A stretch of 5,076 bases of DNA. Origin: Dysgonamonadaceae bacterium (GTDB taxonomy: Bacteria > Bacteroidota > Bacteroidia > Bacteroidales > Azobacteroidaceae). Both the position numbers and the translations under genes were made by a program. Below are positions 1-5,076 of this stretch, in pieces (position 1 is the first letter of the stretch; each line of letters opens with the position of its first letter). Below the pieces are notes generated by a model. That model made no database searches, was not told where the DNA came from, and saw only the letters and a program-made list of their open reading frames with translations. The stretch spans positions 1-5,076 of the forward strand of contig JAITAH010000334.1 in the NCBI GenBank assembly GCA_031284225.1, written 5' to 3'.

Positions 1-107
1 GCTTGAACAGGCATAAAAATAATAAAGAACACAGCAAAAATGACAGGCCGCAAATGTTGTGTGATGTTTTTCATTTGTACCGTTGCGTTTACATGCGATT
101 GTTTCAT
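1..107 (-). CDS. N-terminal fragment of a divergent exported protein (signal peptide only)
   Basis: A leftward reading frame opens at the ATG at 107-105 and stays open to the left edge, so only about 36 residues are visible. An in-frame TGA at 113-111 means translation cannot begin further upstream. A second in-frame ATG at 74-72 (codon 12) is at least as likely a start, because the peptide from there is a textbook Sec signal: a short basic n-region (MKNITQHLRP), a hydrophobic core (VIFAVFFIIFM) and a PVQA ending that fits signal peptidase I cleavage after Ala. The final Ala codon is read from its first two bases (GCN). There is no lipobox cysteine in the visible part, so a plain secreted, periplasmic or outer-membrane protein is more likely than a lipoprotein. 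The mature part lies outside the window, so the function is unknown. A -7-like promoter box lies just upstream at 139-146. The gene is divergent from the large adhesin-like gene. Confidence 0.72.
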   Translation of the reverse strand, partial: MKQSHVNATVQMKNITQHLRPVIFAVFFIIFMPVQ

Positions 108-138
108 ATTTCAATATAGTTGAAATTCATATATATTA

Positions 139-146
139 CAAAGATA
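139..146 (-). promoter_or_regulatory. Bacteroidota -7 promoter box for the leftward gene
   Basis: Read on the minus strand this is TATCTTTG, a full match to the Bacteroidota sigma-ABfr -7 consensus TAnnTTTG. It lies about 31 bases before the ATG at 107 and about 64 before the alternative ATG at 74, so a transcript starting near 134 would have a short leader. The nearest TTG on this strand (161-159) is only 12 bases from the box, too close for a good -33 element, so the call rests on the -7 box and its placement. Confidence 0.5.
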
Positions 147-197
147 AAAATAAATAAACAATTTTCGTAATTGTTATATATAATTATAAAAAATATA

Positions 198-205
198 TAC
201 CTTTG
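198..205 (+). promoter_or_regulatory. Bacteroidota -7 promoter box for the large surface-protein gene
   Basis: TACCTTTG is a full match to the TAnnTTTG consensus. A TTG at 171-173 could serve as the -33 element, with a gap of 24 bases that is slightly long. Transcription would start near 210-212 and give a leader of about 93 bases before the ATG at 305. A weaker box, TAAGTTTT at 279-286, matches all but the last base and would leave a very short leader. The assignment is from consensus and position only. Confidence 0.5.
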
Positions 206-304
206 AAACCAATTTATGATTGAACTATCTTAATGCATTTTTGTAACTGTTTTATTAGGAGTCATTTTTATAGTTAACTAAGTTTTATTTAATATTTATT
301 ACTC

Positions 305-562
305 ATGAAAAGATGGAGCATATCTTTGATTGTTTTTCTGTTTTGTTTTTCTTTAACAGAAGGACAAGTGCCTCTAAAACAAAAACATCCGAATAATCCT
401 GTTCGGAAAGAAGCGGTGAAATCTCATTCCGGTCAAAAAGATTTCAAAGATTTAAGTCCTGCCCGGCAGGAAAAGTTGTTAGCCCTGAAAGAAAAAGCAG
501 CAGCTAAAGATGCAAAATTGCAAAAAACGGCGGCTGTTTCTCAAAGCAACTCGGCCAACGAG
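305..562 (+). other. Signal peptide and Lys-rich leader (residues 1-86)
   Basis: Residues 1-20 form a Sec signal peptide: basic start MKRW, hydrophobic core ISLIVFLFCFSL, then TEG with likely cleavage before Gln21. Residues 21-74 carry 12 Lys and 2 Arg, and residues 52-78 look helical and rich in Ala, Lys and Glu. This charged segment is unlike the beta-rich, acidic domains that follow. It may be a propeptide or flexible spacer removed at basic sites; that is inference. It has no recognised domain. Confidence 0.75.
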
Positions 563-3500
563 CCGGGTTTATTTTTTGAAGATTTTGAAAAATTGTCAAC
601 AACAACTCTACCCGACGGATGGGTGGATATACCTACTCCGGACGGCAATGGATGGACTACTACCCCTTTGGGAGATATCAACGGTCATTCGGGAAACGGG
701 TATGCAAAAATTATTTTCCATGCAACGGTTGCCCATAATGCATGGGCGATAACTCCGGCTATTAACCTGACTGCGGGAAAAGTCTATAGAATTAGTTTTT
801 GGGCGATTATAGTTGGCGATGACCCTCGATTCGAACGCTTGGAAGTCAAATTGGGAACGGCGCCTGCTGCCAATGCCATGACCACGCTTATTTACGACAA
901 CGAGGGAACAGATATACTTGATTGGAGCAAAATTGCTTACGAATATACGCCGGAAATTTCGGGCGATTATTATATCGGATTCCACAGTTTTTCTTCGGCA
1001 AATGCACTCGTGACGATGTTTGACGATGTCAAGGTAGAAGAAATAATCATGACGGCGCCTTCCGCACCCGCCAACTTCACTGTAACGCCCGGTGCCGGCG
1101 GAACTCTCAGCGCGGAACTGTCATGGACAAATCCCGCTGTAACAAACGGAGGCGAAACGTTAACTTCATTAACATCCATTGTTATCGAGCGCGACGGCAA
1201 ACCGCTGCATACAATAGACAATCCTGTTCCCGGCGTGGTCCTTACATGGACAGATAATACGCCTTCCAACGGCGATCATACCTACACTATCTATGCTACG
1301 AACGGCGACGGCGCAAGCGACCCCGTTTCGCAAACCGTTTCTGTAGGCGTTGATCCCTGCTCTATTCCCATACCGGTAGCCGGCTATTTCGAAGGAGCTG
1401 AAGATATGAGTACGTTAGACTGCTGGTATAATTATGTTGCGAATAACGATGTTGATTCATGGAGATTTTCCGAATTATCTCATTCGGGAAGTCATTCGTT
1501 TATGCATACCTTCGCCGTCGGAGATCAAGACGATTGGCTTATTTCTCCCATGCTCAGCATCCCTGCCGGCAGAGTATTCGAACTTTCATTCTGGTCTTAC
1601 AATAATTATTTCCATTTTTATGAGAAAAATAGCCTGTTGATAGCAAGAAACAACGGCAAACCTGTGATTGACGACTTCGAGGAAGTCTGGTCGCCAACGT
1701 CAGTTACTGATTCATGGGTGAAAACAAAAATAGATCTGACTGAATATGCGGGAGATACCATCCGTCTTGCGTTCCGGTACCAAGGTAATGATGCGCATGT
1801 TTGGTATGTTGATGACTTAAGTATCAGCGAATTATTTACCTACGACAGCGGAGTAACAGCGGTTATTAAACCTCGTTCAGGAAGCCTTACCGCTTCGGAA
1901 GCGCCCCGCATCAAAGTGAAAAATTTTGGCTCCAAAGCGCTTTCGAGTGTTCCGGTCAAAATGGTAATAGATAATGGAACACCGATTTCAGGCATTATTT
2001 CTTCTATTCCCGCCGGCACTGAAGTGGAATATCCATTCGAGACAACCATCGACCTTTCGGAATTAAAATCTTACATCATTAAAGCATGGACGGAATTAGA
2101 ATCCGATGAAAATGCAATAAACGACACAACAACCGTAACCGTTATTAACGTCGGCGATTGTACGGTTTCGACTTTCCCTTACATCGAAGATGCCGAGAAC
2201 GATTTGAAACTGTTCTGCTGGACAGATTTTTACTACGATGAAGATGGACCCGAAATCGGGTGGGCGGCAACAAATAGCGTGCATCATACAGGCAAACGCT
2301 CTGTATATCACGTGGATGGACCTCAGGGTATTCCACAGGATGGCTGGCTTGTTTCTCCCAAGATACAAATTCCTGCCACCGGCTACTATCGCCTTTCGTT
2401 CTGGTCTTACATTGATTATGTCTATTATTATAAAAACGGAAAAAACAGCGTATTGATAGCAACAGACAAAGAAGACCTTTCTATCGACGATTATGAGGAA
2501 GTCTGGTTACCGGAAACAGTTCTCGGTAGTACGTGGATGGAAACAAAAATAAATCTGTATAAGTATGCAGGAAAAACAATCCGCATTGCTTTCCGGTACC
2601 AAGGTGAATATGCACACCAATGGTACTTGGACGATTTGAAGATTGAAGAATTAAAAGGCGCCAACGCGGGTGTTACGGCTATTTCCAGTCCGAAAAGCGG
2701 AACTAACCTCACAGCAGCGGAAACAATTACCGTCAAAGTGAAAAATTTTGGCGTCGAAACGCTGAATCGTACACCGGTATTTGTACAAATAGATGATGAA
2801 AAAACGTTTTCCGAAGTCATTCCGGATGCTATCAACATTGAGGGGGAAAAAGAATTTACATTCACTGCTACTATTAACCTTTCGGAGGTAAAAACATATA
2901 CAATAAAAGTTTACACGCGATATCCCAATGATACGGACAACTCGGACGATGCAACTACCATCGTCGTAACCAATTACGGTAATAAAGCCGTAATAGGCAG
3001 CTCAACTTCTATTACTTCATGTGATATCAAATTCGTGGACGACGGACTTAACGAAAGCTATTTCAGCGGCACGAATGAAATTCAAACGATTACGTTCTAC
3101 CCGGAAACACCGGATAAGAGAGTGACAGCCAAATTTACAAGTTTTGCTTCCGTTCCCTATGAGGTAATCGATTTTTTTGGAACAATAACTGAATATCCGG
3201 GAGATACGCTCTTTGTTTACAACGGCAATAAGGCAGATGAGAACCGGTTAATCGCCTCTTTAACAGGTCATCCGAACTCGGATCTTCTGTCGGCTCCATT
3301 CCGTTCGTCGGCTCTGGACGGCTCGTTGACGTTTGTATTTCAAAAACGAAGCGCAGTCATGGAAGCCGGTTGGGAAGCAAACATCAACTGCGTTGTCCCT
3401 CGCTCCAATGATATAGCTGTCGAACAAATATTATCACCGGTAAAAGGGGGAGAAGCCGCTGCAGAGGTAAAATTAAAACTTGCTAATTACGGCATTAATG

Positions 3501-4990
3501 CTGTCTCATCGGCAGACGTTACCTACGTATTGAACAACGGCGTTCCTGTAGTAGAAACATTTACCGGAAATCTCATGCCGGGAGAAACGGCCGAATTTAC
3601 TTTCGAGCAAACCGTAGATGTTTCGGCATACATAGATTATACATTGACGGTTTATGTTTCGTTGCCAAACGACAATGATCTGACCAATGATACAATATCC
3701 ATTTCGTTCGCAAACAATGATATAACATTTTCCGGATATCGCATTTTTGATACAAGCTGGCTGAGTATGAATGAAAAGGGAGCCGTATCGTTTGAATTAC
3801 TCGAACCTTGGACTGTCACTCCTATAAGCAACTATAAAGACGGCAATAATACTATTTTTGCCGGAACTTACTTCGACGGTCATATTTATGCTTACAGTTA
3901 CGACGAGGAAACCAATCCTGCCAATTTCATCAAATTGAATAGCGATTGGACGGAAGTATCAAAAGTCGCCACAACAGGAAATCCCTCTGATATGACTTAC
4001 GACTATTCTACAGGTAGATTGTATGCTGTTTCTTATGATGTTGCAGCTAAAAAGCTATTATTACAGACGGTTAATCCGGAAACCGGCGTTTTAACGGCCG
4101 TAGCGCCTATTACCGGTATAACTTACTTATATACAATTGCCGCCGATTTGAACGGTAACTTGTATGGCGTGGATCTTAACGGTACGCTGGTTTCAATCGA
4201 CAAAACGACCGGCGTTGCAACACCTGTCGGAAGTACCGGTATAAATCCGAGATATTTCCAATCCATGACATTCGACCACAACTCCGGACGATTGTTCTGG
4301 GCTATGTGTAATGTGGATAAAGAAGGACGATTGATCGAACTGGATCCGACAAGCGGGGCTGCAACCAATTGGGACGTTTTGGGCAGTAATGCGGAAGTCG
4401 TTGCTCTTTACACAATTTACGATCCGGTGCTTGCTCCCGAATTGATCAACGTCAACATCAACGATGGCGATCCGGAAGTTGATCCGGAATTAAGTATTAT
4501 TGCTACTTTCAACAGAGGCATTACCGGCTCCAACTTATCGGGAATAACACTTACGAAAAGAGGAACCTCTGCTTCTCCGGAATTTGTAACGTTAACACCG
4601 TCAATTTACAGAAACGTTCTTACCATTGCGCACGACAAATTGGAATACGAAAATTCGTACGATTTACTGATACCGGCAGGAACCATCAACAACTATAATT
4701 TGGAAACCGCGTTATCGTTCACGACCATGCGATACACGGCTACTCCGTCGTTGAACGCGCGTTCGTTTACGGTTTACCCAAATCCGGCGAAAAATGCTGT
4801 TTATGTTTCTTATGTACCTGAAAATTCAGTGATAAGTATCCTTGATTTGACAGGAAGAACACTTGAAAACCAAATGGTAACAAAGAGTGAAAGCAATGTG
4901 AGGTTGGATTTGAATCTTGCTCCCGGCATTTACTTCATTCAGGTTAAAAGTAACAACACGAAAACGGTACAAAGACTGATTATCAAGTAA
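305..4990 (+). CDS. Multidomain T9SS-secreted surface protein with choice-of-anchor J, CARDB, CUB and propeller-like domains
   Basis: This 1561-residue protein is probably exported by Sec, then carried across the outer membrane by the type IX secretion system and anchored to the surface or released. The order is: signal peptide 1-20, Lys-rich leader 21-86, anchor-J/cleaved-adhesin-like domain 88-247, fibronectin type III 252-349, anchor-J 352-510, CARDB-like 514-614, anchor-J 619-783, CARDB-like 786-889, CUB-like 906-1029, CARDB-like 1034-1135, propeller-like repeats 1140-1372, bacterial Ig-like 1377-1474 and T9SS type A sorting domain 1487-1561. The ATG at 305 is the first possible start, since an in-frame TAA lies at 290-292 with no start between. 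No protease or glycosidase motif is visible, so an adhesive or ligand-binding role is inferred from the building blocks, which resemble the adhesin parts of Porphyromonas gingipains and HagA. The gene appears intact, without frameshift, and is probably transcribed alone: divergent promoter before it, terminator six bases after its stop. Ligand and host role are unknown. Confidence 0.92.
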   Translation: MKRWSISLIVFLFCFSLTEGQVPLKQKHPNNPVRKEAVKSHSGQKDFKDLSPARQEKLLALKEKAAAKDAKLQKTAAVSQSNSANEPGLFFEDFEKLSTTTLPDGWVDIPTPDGNGWTTTPLGDINGHSGNGYAKIIFHATVAHNAWAITPAINLTAGKVYRISFWAIIVGDDPRFERLEVKLGTAPAANAMTTLIYDNEGTDILDWSKIAYEYTPEISGDYYIGFHSFSSANALVTMFDDVKVEEIIMTAPSAPANFTVTPGAGGTLSAELSWTNPAVTNGGETLTSLTSIVIERDGKPLHTIDNPVPGVVLTWTDNTPSNGDHTYTIYATNGDGASDPVSQTVSVGVDPCSIPIPVAGYFEGAEDMSTLDCWYNYVANNDVDSWRFSELSHSGSHSFMHTFAVGDQDDWLISPMLSIPAGRVFELSFWSYNNYFHFYEKNSLLIARNNGKPVIDDFEEVWSPTSVTDSWVKTKIDLTEYAGDTIRLAFRYQGNDAHVWYVDDLSISELFTYDSGVTAVIKPRSGSLTASEAPRIKVKNFGSKALSSVPVKMVIDNGTPISGIISSIPAGTEVEYPFETTIDLSELKSYIIKAWTELESDENAINDTTTVTVINVGDCTVSTFPYIEDAENDLKLFCWTDFYYDEDGPEIGWAATNSVHHTGKRSVYHVDGPQGIPQDGWLVSPKIQIPATGYYRLSFWSYIDYVYYYKNGKNSVLIATDKEDLSIDDYEEVWLPETVLGSTWMETKINLYKYAGKTIRIAFRYQGEYAHQWYLDDLKIEELKGANAGVTAISSPKSGTNLTAAETITVKVKNFGVETLNRTPVFVQIDDEKTFSEVIPDAINIEGEKEFTFTATINLSEVKTYTIKVYTRYPNDTDNSDDATTIVVTNYGNKAVIGSSTSITSCDIKFVDDGLNESYFSGTNEIQTITFYPETPDKRVTAKFTSFASVPYEVIDFFGTITEYPGDTLFVYNGNKADENRLIASLTGHPNSDLLSAPFRSSALDGSLTFVFQKRSAVMEAGWEANINCVVPRSNDIAVEQILSPVKGGEAAAEVKLKLANYGINAVSSADVTYVLNNGVPVVETFTGNLMPGETAEFTFEQTVDVSAYIDYTLTVYVSLPNDNDLTNDTISISFANNDITFSGYRIFDTSWLSMNEKGAVSFELLEPWTVTPISNYKDGNNTIFAGTYFDGHIYAYSYDEETNPANFIKLNSDWTEVSKVATTGNPSDMTYDYSTGRLYAVSYDVAAKKLLLQTVNPETGVLTAVAPITGITYLYTIAADLNGNLYGVDLNGTLVSIDKTTGVATPVGSTGINPRYFQSMTFDHNSGRLFWAMCNVDKEGRLIELDPTSGAATNWDVLGSNAEVVALYTIYDPVLAPELINVNINDGDPEVDPELSIIATFNRGITGSNLSGITLTKRGTSASPEFVTLTPSIYRNVLTIAHDKLEYENSYDLLIPAGTINNYNLETALSFTTMRYTATPSLNARSFTVYPNPAKNAVYVSYVPENSVISILDLTGRTLENQMVTKSESNVRLDLNLAPGIYFIQVKSNNTKTVQRLIIK
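566..1045 (+). other. Choice-of-anchor J / cleaved-adhesin-like domain 1 (residues 88-247)
   Basis: The domain opens with FFEDFEK and a GW pair, has the central strand pattern WAITPAINL followed by YRISFWA, and closes with FDDVKV. These match the jelly-roll, MAM-like folds called choice-of-anchor J or cleaved adhesin in Bacteroidota surface proteins. It is the most divergent of the three copies: it lacks the paired cysteines near its start and the AFRYQG segment seen in copies 2 and 3. A carbohydrate- or protein-binding role is typical of the fold but not shown here. Confidence 0.75.
1058..1351 (+). other. Fibronectin type III domain (residues 252-349)
   Basis: A proline-rich entry (APSAPANFTVTP) leads into the LSWTNP strand with its core Trp. 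Next come the IVIERDGKPL strand, a TWTDNTP turn and the YTIYATNGDGAS strand with its core Tyr, ending in VSVGVD. This is the normal order and length of a bacterial fibronectin type III domain. It probably acts as a rigid spacer between the first and second anchor-J domains. Confidence 0.82.
1358..2146 (+). repeat. Duplicated module, copy 1: anchor-J domain plus CARDB-like domain (residues 352-614)
   Basis: Residues 352-510 form an anchor-J domain. Cys352 and Cys373 probably form a disulfide, DDWLISPML and LSFWSY mark the core strands, and AFRYQG followed by WYVDDLSI closes the fold. Residues 514-614 form a CARDB-like Ig fold with the marker KVKNFG and a final strand after an N-rich turn. The whole unit is repeated at 2159-2971. 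The segment at residues 471-507 matches residues 744-780 at 25 of 37 positions by hand count, and 20 bases at 1911-1930 are identical to 2733-2752. Confidence 0.85.
2159..2971 (+). repeat. Duplicated module, copy 2: anchor-J domain plus CARDB-like domain (residues 619-889)
   Basis: This repeats copy 1 in the same domain order, with matching points 810-822 bases apart. Residues 619-783 hold the anchor-J domain, with Cys619 and Cys638 near its start, DGWLVSPKI, LSFWSY, DDYEEVW, AFRYQG and WYLDDLKI. Residues 786-889 hold the CARDB-like domain with KVKNFG. Short exact DNA matches to copy 1 remain, for example TTCCGGTACCAAGGT at 1772-1786 and 2591-2605. The cysteine spacing is two residues shorter than in copy 1. 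Confidence 0.85.
3020..3391 (+). other. CUB-like domain (residues 906-1029)
   Basis: The segment starts and ends with a cysteine (906 and 1029), which could pair. It contains the CUB-style sequence ITFYP, then GDTLFVYNG, an LTG turn, and GSLTFVFQ followed by GWEANINC. This matches the CUB fold, a disulfide-bonded beta sandwich common in animal extracellular proteins and also found in Bacteroidota secreted proteins. It probably binds protein or sugar, or acts as a spacer. Assignment is by motif order, without a profile search. Confidence 0.68.
3404..3709 (+). other. Third CARDB-like Ig-fold domain (residues 1034-1135)
   Basis: It begins NDIAVEQILSP, has the LKLANYG strand in place of KVKNFG, the MPGETAEFTF turn and strand, and ends in VSLPNDNDLTNDTISI. 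This is the same pattern as the CARDB-like halves of the two duplicated modules but is more diverged. Here it follows the CUB-like domain rather than an anchor-J domain, so it is not a third copy of the whole module. Confidence 0.7.
3722..4420 (+). other. Beta-propeller-like region with four repeats (residues 1140-1372)
   Basis: Four strand motifs recur about every 45 residues: GHIYAYSY at 1192, GRLYAVSYD at 1237, GNLYGVDL at 1284 and GRLFWAM at 1328. Each is followed by a turn of the type NPETG, DKTTG or DPTSG. The first has a diverged turn around residues 1212-1218. This is the pattern of propeller blades in extracellular bacterial proteins. Four clear repeats are fewer than the usual five to eight blades; residues 1140-1190 may supply a degenerate one. 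Cys1335 is the only cysteine in this region and has no evident partner. Confidence 0.65.
4433..4726 (+). other. Bacterial Ig-like domain (residues 1377-1474)
   Basis: The segment APELINVNINDGDPEVDP, then IIATFNRGI, a GITLTK strand, NVLTIAHDKLEYENSYDLLIPAG and a final ALSFTT follows the order of the SbsA-type bacterial Ig-like family. In that family the strand with TFN or TFS and the L-x-Y-x-x-x-Y segment before the final turn are typical. It probably serves as a stalk just before the sorting domain. Confidence 0.68.
4763..4987 (+). other. T9SS type A C-terminal sorting domain (residues 1487-1561)
   Basis: The last 75 residues carry all the hallmarks: SFTVYPNPAKN at the start, ISILDLTGR in the middle, LNLAPGIYFIQVKS, and a basic end (KTVQRLIIK). 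In Bacteroidota this domain directs Sec-exported proteins to the type IX translocon in the outer membrane, and is normally cut off as the protein is anchored or released. It sets the expected location of the whole protein as the cell surface or outside the cell. Confidence 0.94.
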
Positions 4991-4996
4991 ATTCTA

Positions 4997-5033
4997 AAAG
5001 CCCGCCTGTAATTTTGAAAAGCAGGCGGGCTTT
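4997..5033 (+). terminator. Strong intrinsic-type hairpin after the surface-protein gene
   Basis: A perfect 12-base-pair stem joins 4997-5008 (AAAGCCCGCCTG) to 5022-5033 (CAGGCGGGCTTT) around a 13-base loop. It starts six bases after the TAA stop. The T run on the plus strand is short (TTT then CG), while on the minus strand the stem is followed by TTTT, so it could also stop leftward transcription from a convergent gene. A downstream alternative with five Ts is at 5046-5057. Confidence 0.85.
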
Positions 5034-5073
5034 CGAAGAAAAGGCGGCGGGCTTTTTGACGAAAGCAGGCGGG
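5024..5073 (+). repeat. Iterated GGCGGG terminator arm with 22-base period
   Basis: GGCGGG occurs at 5024-5029, 5046-5051 and 5068-5073, exactly 22 bases apart each time. The units starting at 5024 and 5046 match at 15 of 22 positions, beginning with GGCGGGCTTT. AAAGCAGGCGGG occurs at 5018-5029 and again at 5062-5073. All three arms can pair with the single left arm at 5000-5006 over 6 to 8 bases. The pattern is cut by the window edge, so its full extent is not visible. Confidence 0.6.
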
Positions 5074-5076
5074 AGA

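Larger units (their letters stand above)
108..304. other. AT-rich divergent intergenic region
   Basis: This stretch separates two divergent genes and is far richer in A and T than the flanking coding DNA. It holds the two opposed -7 boxes (139-146 and 198-205), whose facing edges are 51 bases apart. Between them are two overlapping perfect 10-base palindromes, TTATATATAA at 174-183 and TATAATTATA at 179-188. In sequence this AT-rich they may be chance. There is no Shine-Dalgarno sequence near the ATG at 305, as is usual in Bacteroidota. An AGGAG at 257-261 is 43 bases from that start and serves no visible reading frame. No small gene or RNA gene is evident. Confidence 0.65.

Noticed and set aside
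51..77. Inverted repeat CAAATG/CATTTG around the second possible start of the leftward gene
   Set aside because: The stem is only 6 base pairs around a 15-base loop. That is too weak and too likely by chance to be called a regulatory hairpin.
257..261. AGGAG as a Shine-Dalgarno sequence
   Set aside because: It lies 43 bases before the ATG at 305, no start codon with an open frame follows at the right distance, and Bacteroidota rarely use such sites.
608..1269. Antisense open frames of 125 and 99 codons within the first part of the large gene
   Set aside because: They lie opposite well-supported anchor-J and fibronectin type III domains, show no recognisable domain or signal peptide, and have no promoter-like box noted near them. 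They are best explained as shadows of the real frame.
2096..2865. Antisense and alternate-frame open stretches across the duplicated module
   Set aside because: They overlap conserved domain motifs of the main frame, and their translations are low in recognisable features. The recurrence in both module copies follows from the DNA duplication.
4454..4492. Acidic stretch NDGDPEVDPE as an EF-hand or dockerin calcium site
   Set aside because: The spacing of acidic residues does not fit the 12-residue EF-hand loop, there is no second copy as in dockerins, and it fits the entry loop of a bacterial Ig-like domain.
305..4990. Gingipain-type protease or other enzyme
   Set aside because: No C25-type catalytic His and Cys context or other active-site motif is visible; all segments are accounted for by binding or spacer folds. 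The similarity is to the adhesin parts only.
4997..5076. CRISPR array or attachment site
   Set aside because: The repeated unit is only 22 bases with no unique spacers, and it is built around a terminator arm. No cas, integrase or tRNA sequence is present.

Overview
The window looks like a piece of a Bacteroidota chromosome, most likely from the order Bacteroidales. Three things point there. The main protein ends in a type A type IX secretion system (T9SS) sorting domain. Two promoter-like TAnnTTTG boxes lie in a very AT-rich intergenic region. Neither likely start codon has a Shine-Dalgarno sequence close upstream. Genus and species cannot be read from the sequence.

Layout: positions 1-107 hold the 5' end of a leftward gene that begins with a clear Sec signal peptide and runs off the left edge. 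Positions 108-304 are an AT-rich divergent promoter region, with one consensus-like -7 box facing each way. Positions 305-4990 are one intact gene for a 1561-residue secreted, multidomain surface protein. Positions 4991-5076 hold a strong GC-rich hairpin terminator, followed by further copies of its right arm at an exact 22-base spacing, cut by the window edge.

The large protein reads, from N to C terminus: signal peptide, Lys-rich leader, choice-of-anchor J/cleaved-adhesin-like domain 1, fibronectin type III domain, a tandemly duplicated module (anchor-J domain plus CARDB-like Ig fold, twice), a CUB-like domain, a third CARDB-like domain, a four-repeat beta-propeller-like region, a bacterial Ig-like domain and the T9SS sorting domain. 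It has no recognisable enzyme domain. The best reading is a cell-surface or secreted adhesin or binding protein, related in its building blocks to the haemagglutinin/adhesin regions of Porphyromonas gingipains and HagA. Its ligand cannot be told from sequence.

The two genes are divergent, both encode exported proteins and share one short promoter region, so they may be co-regulated; that is inference. I see no RNA genes, mobile elements, CRISPR array or new multi-gene system here. The points most worth a second look are the internal module duplication, the mosaic architecture, the divergent promoter pair and the iterated terminator arm.
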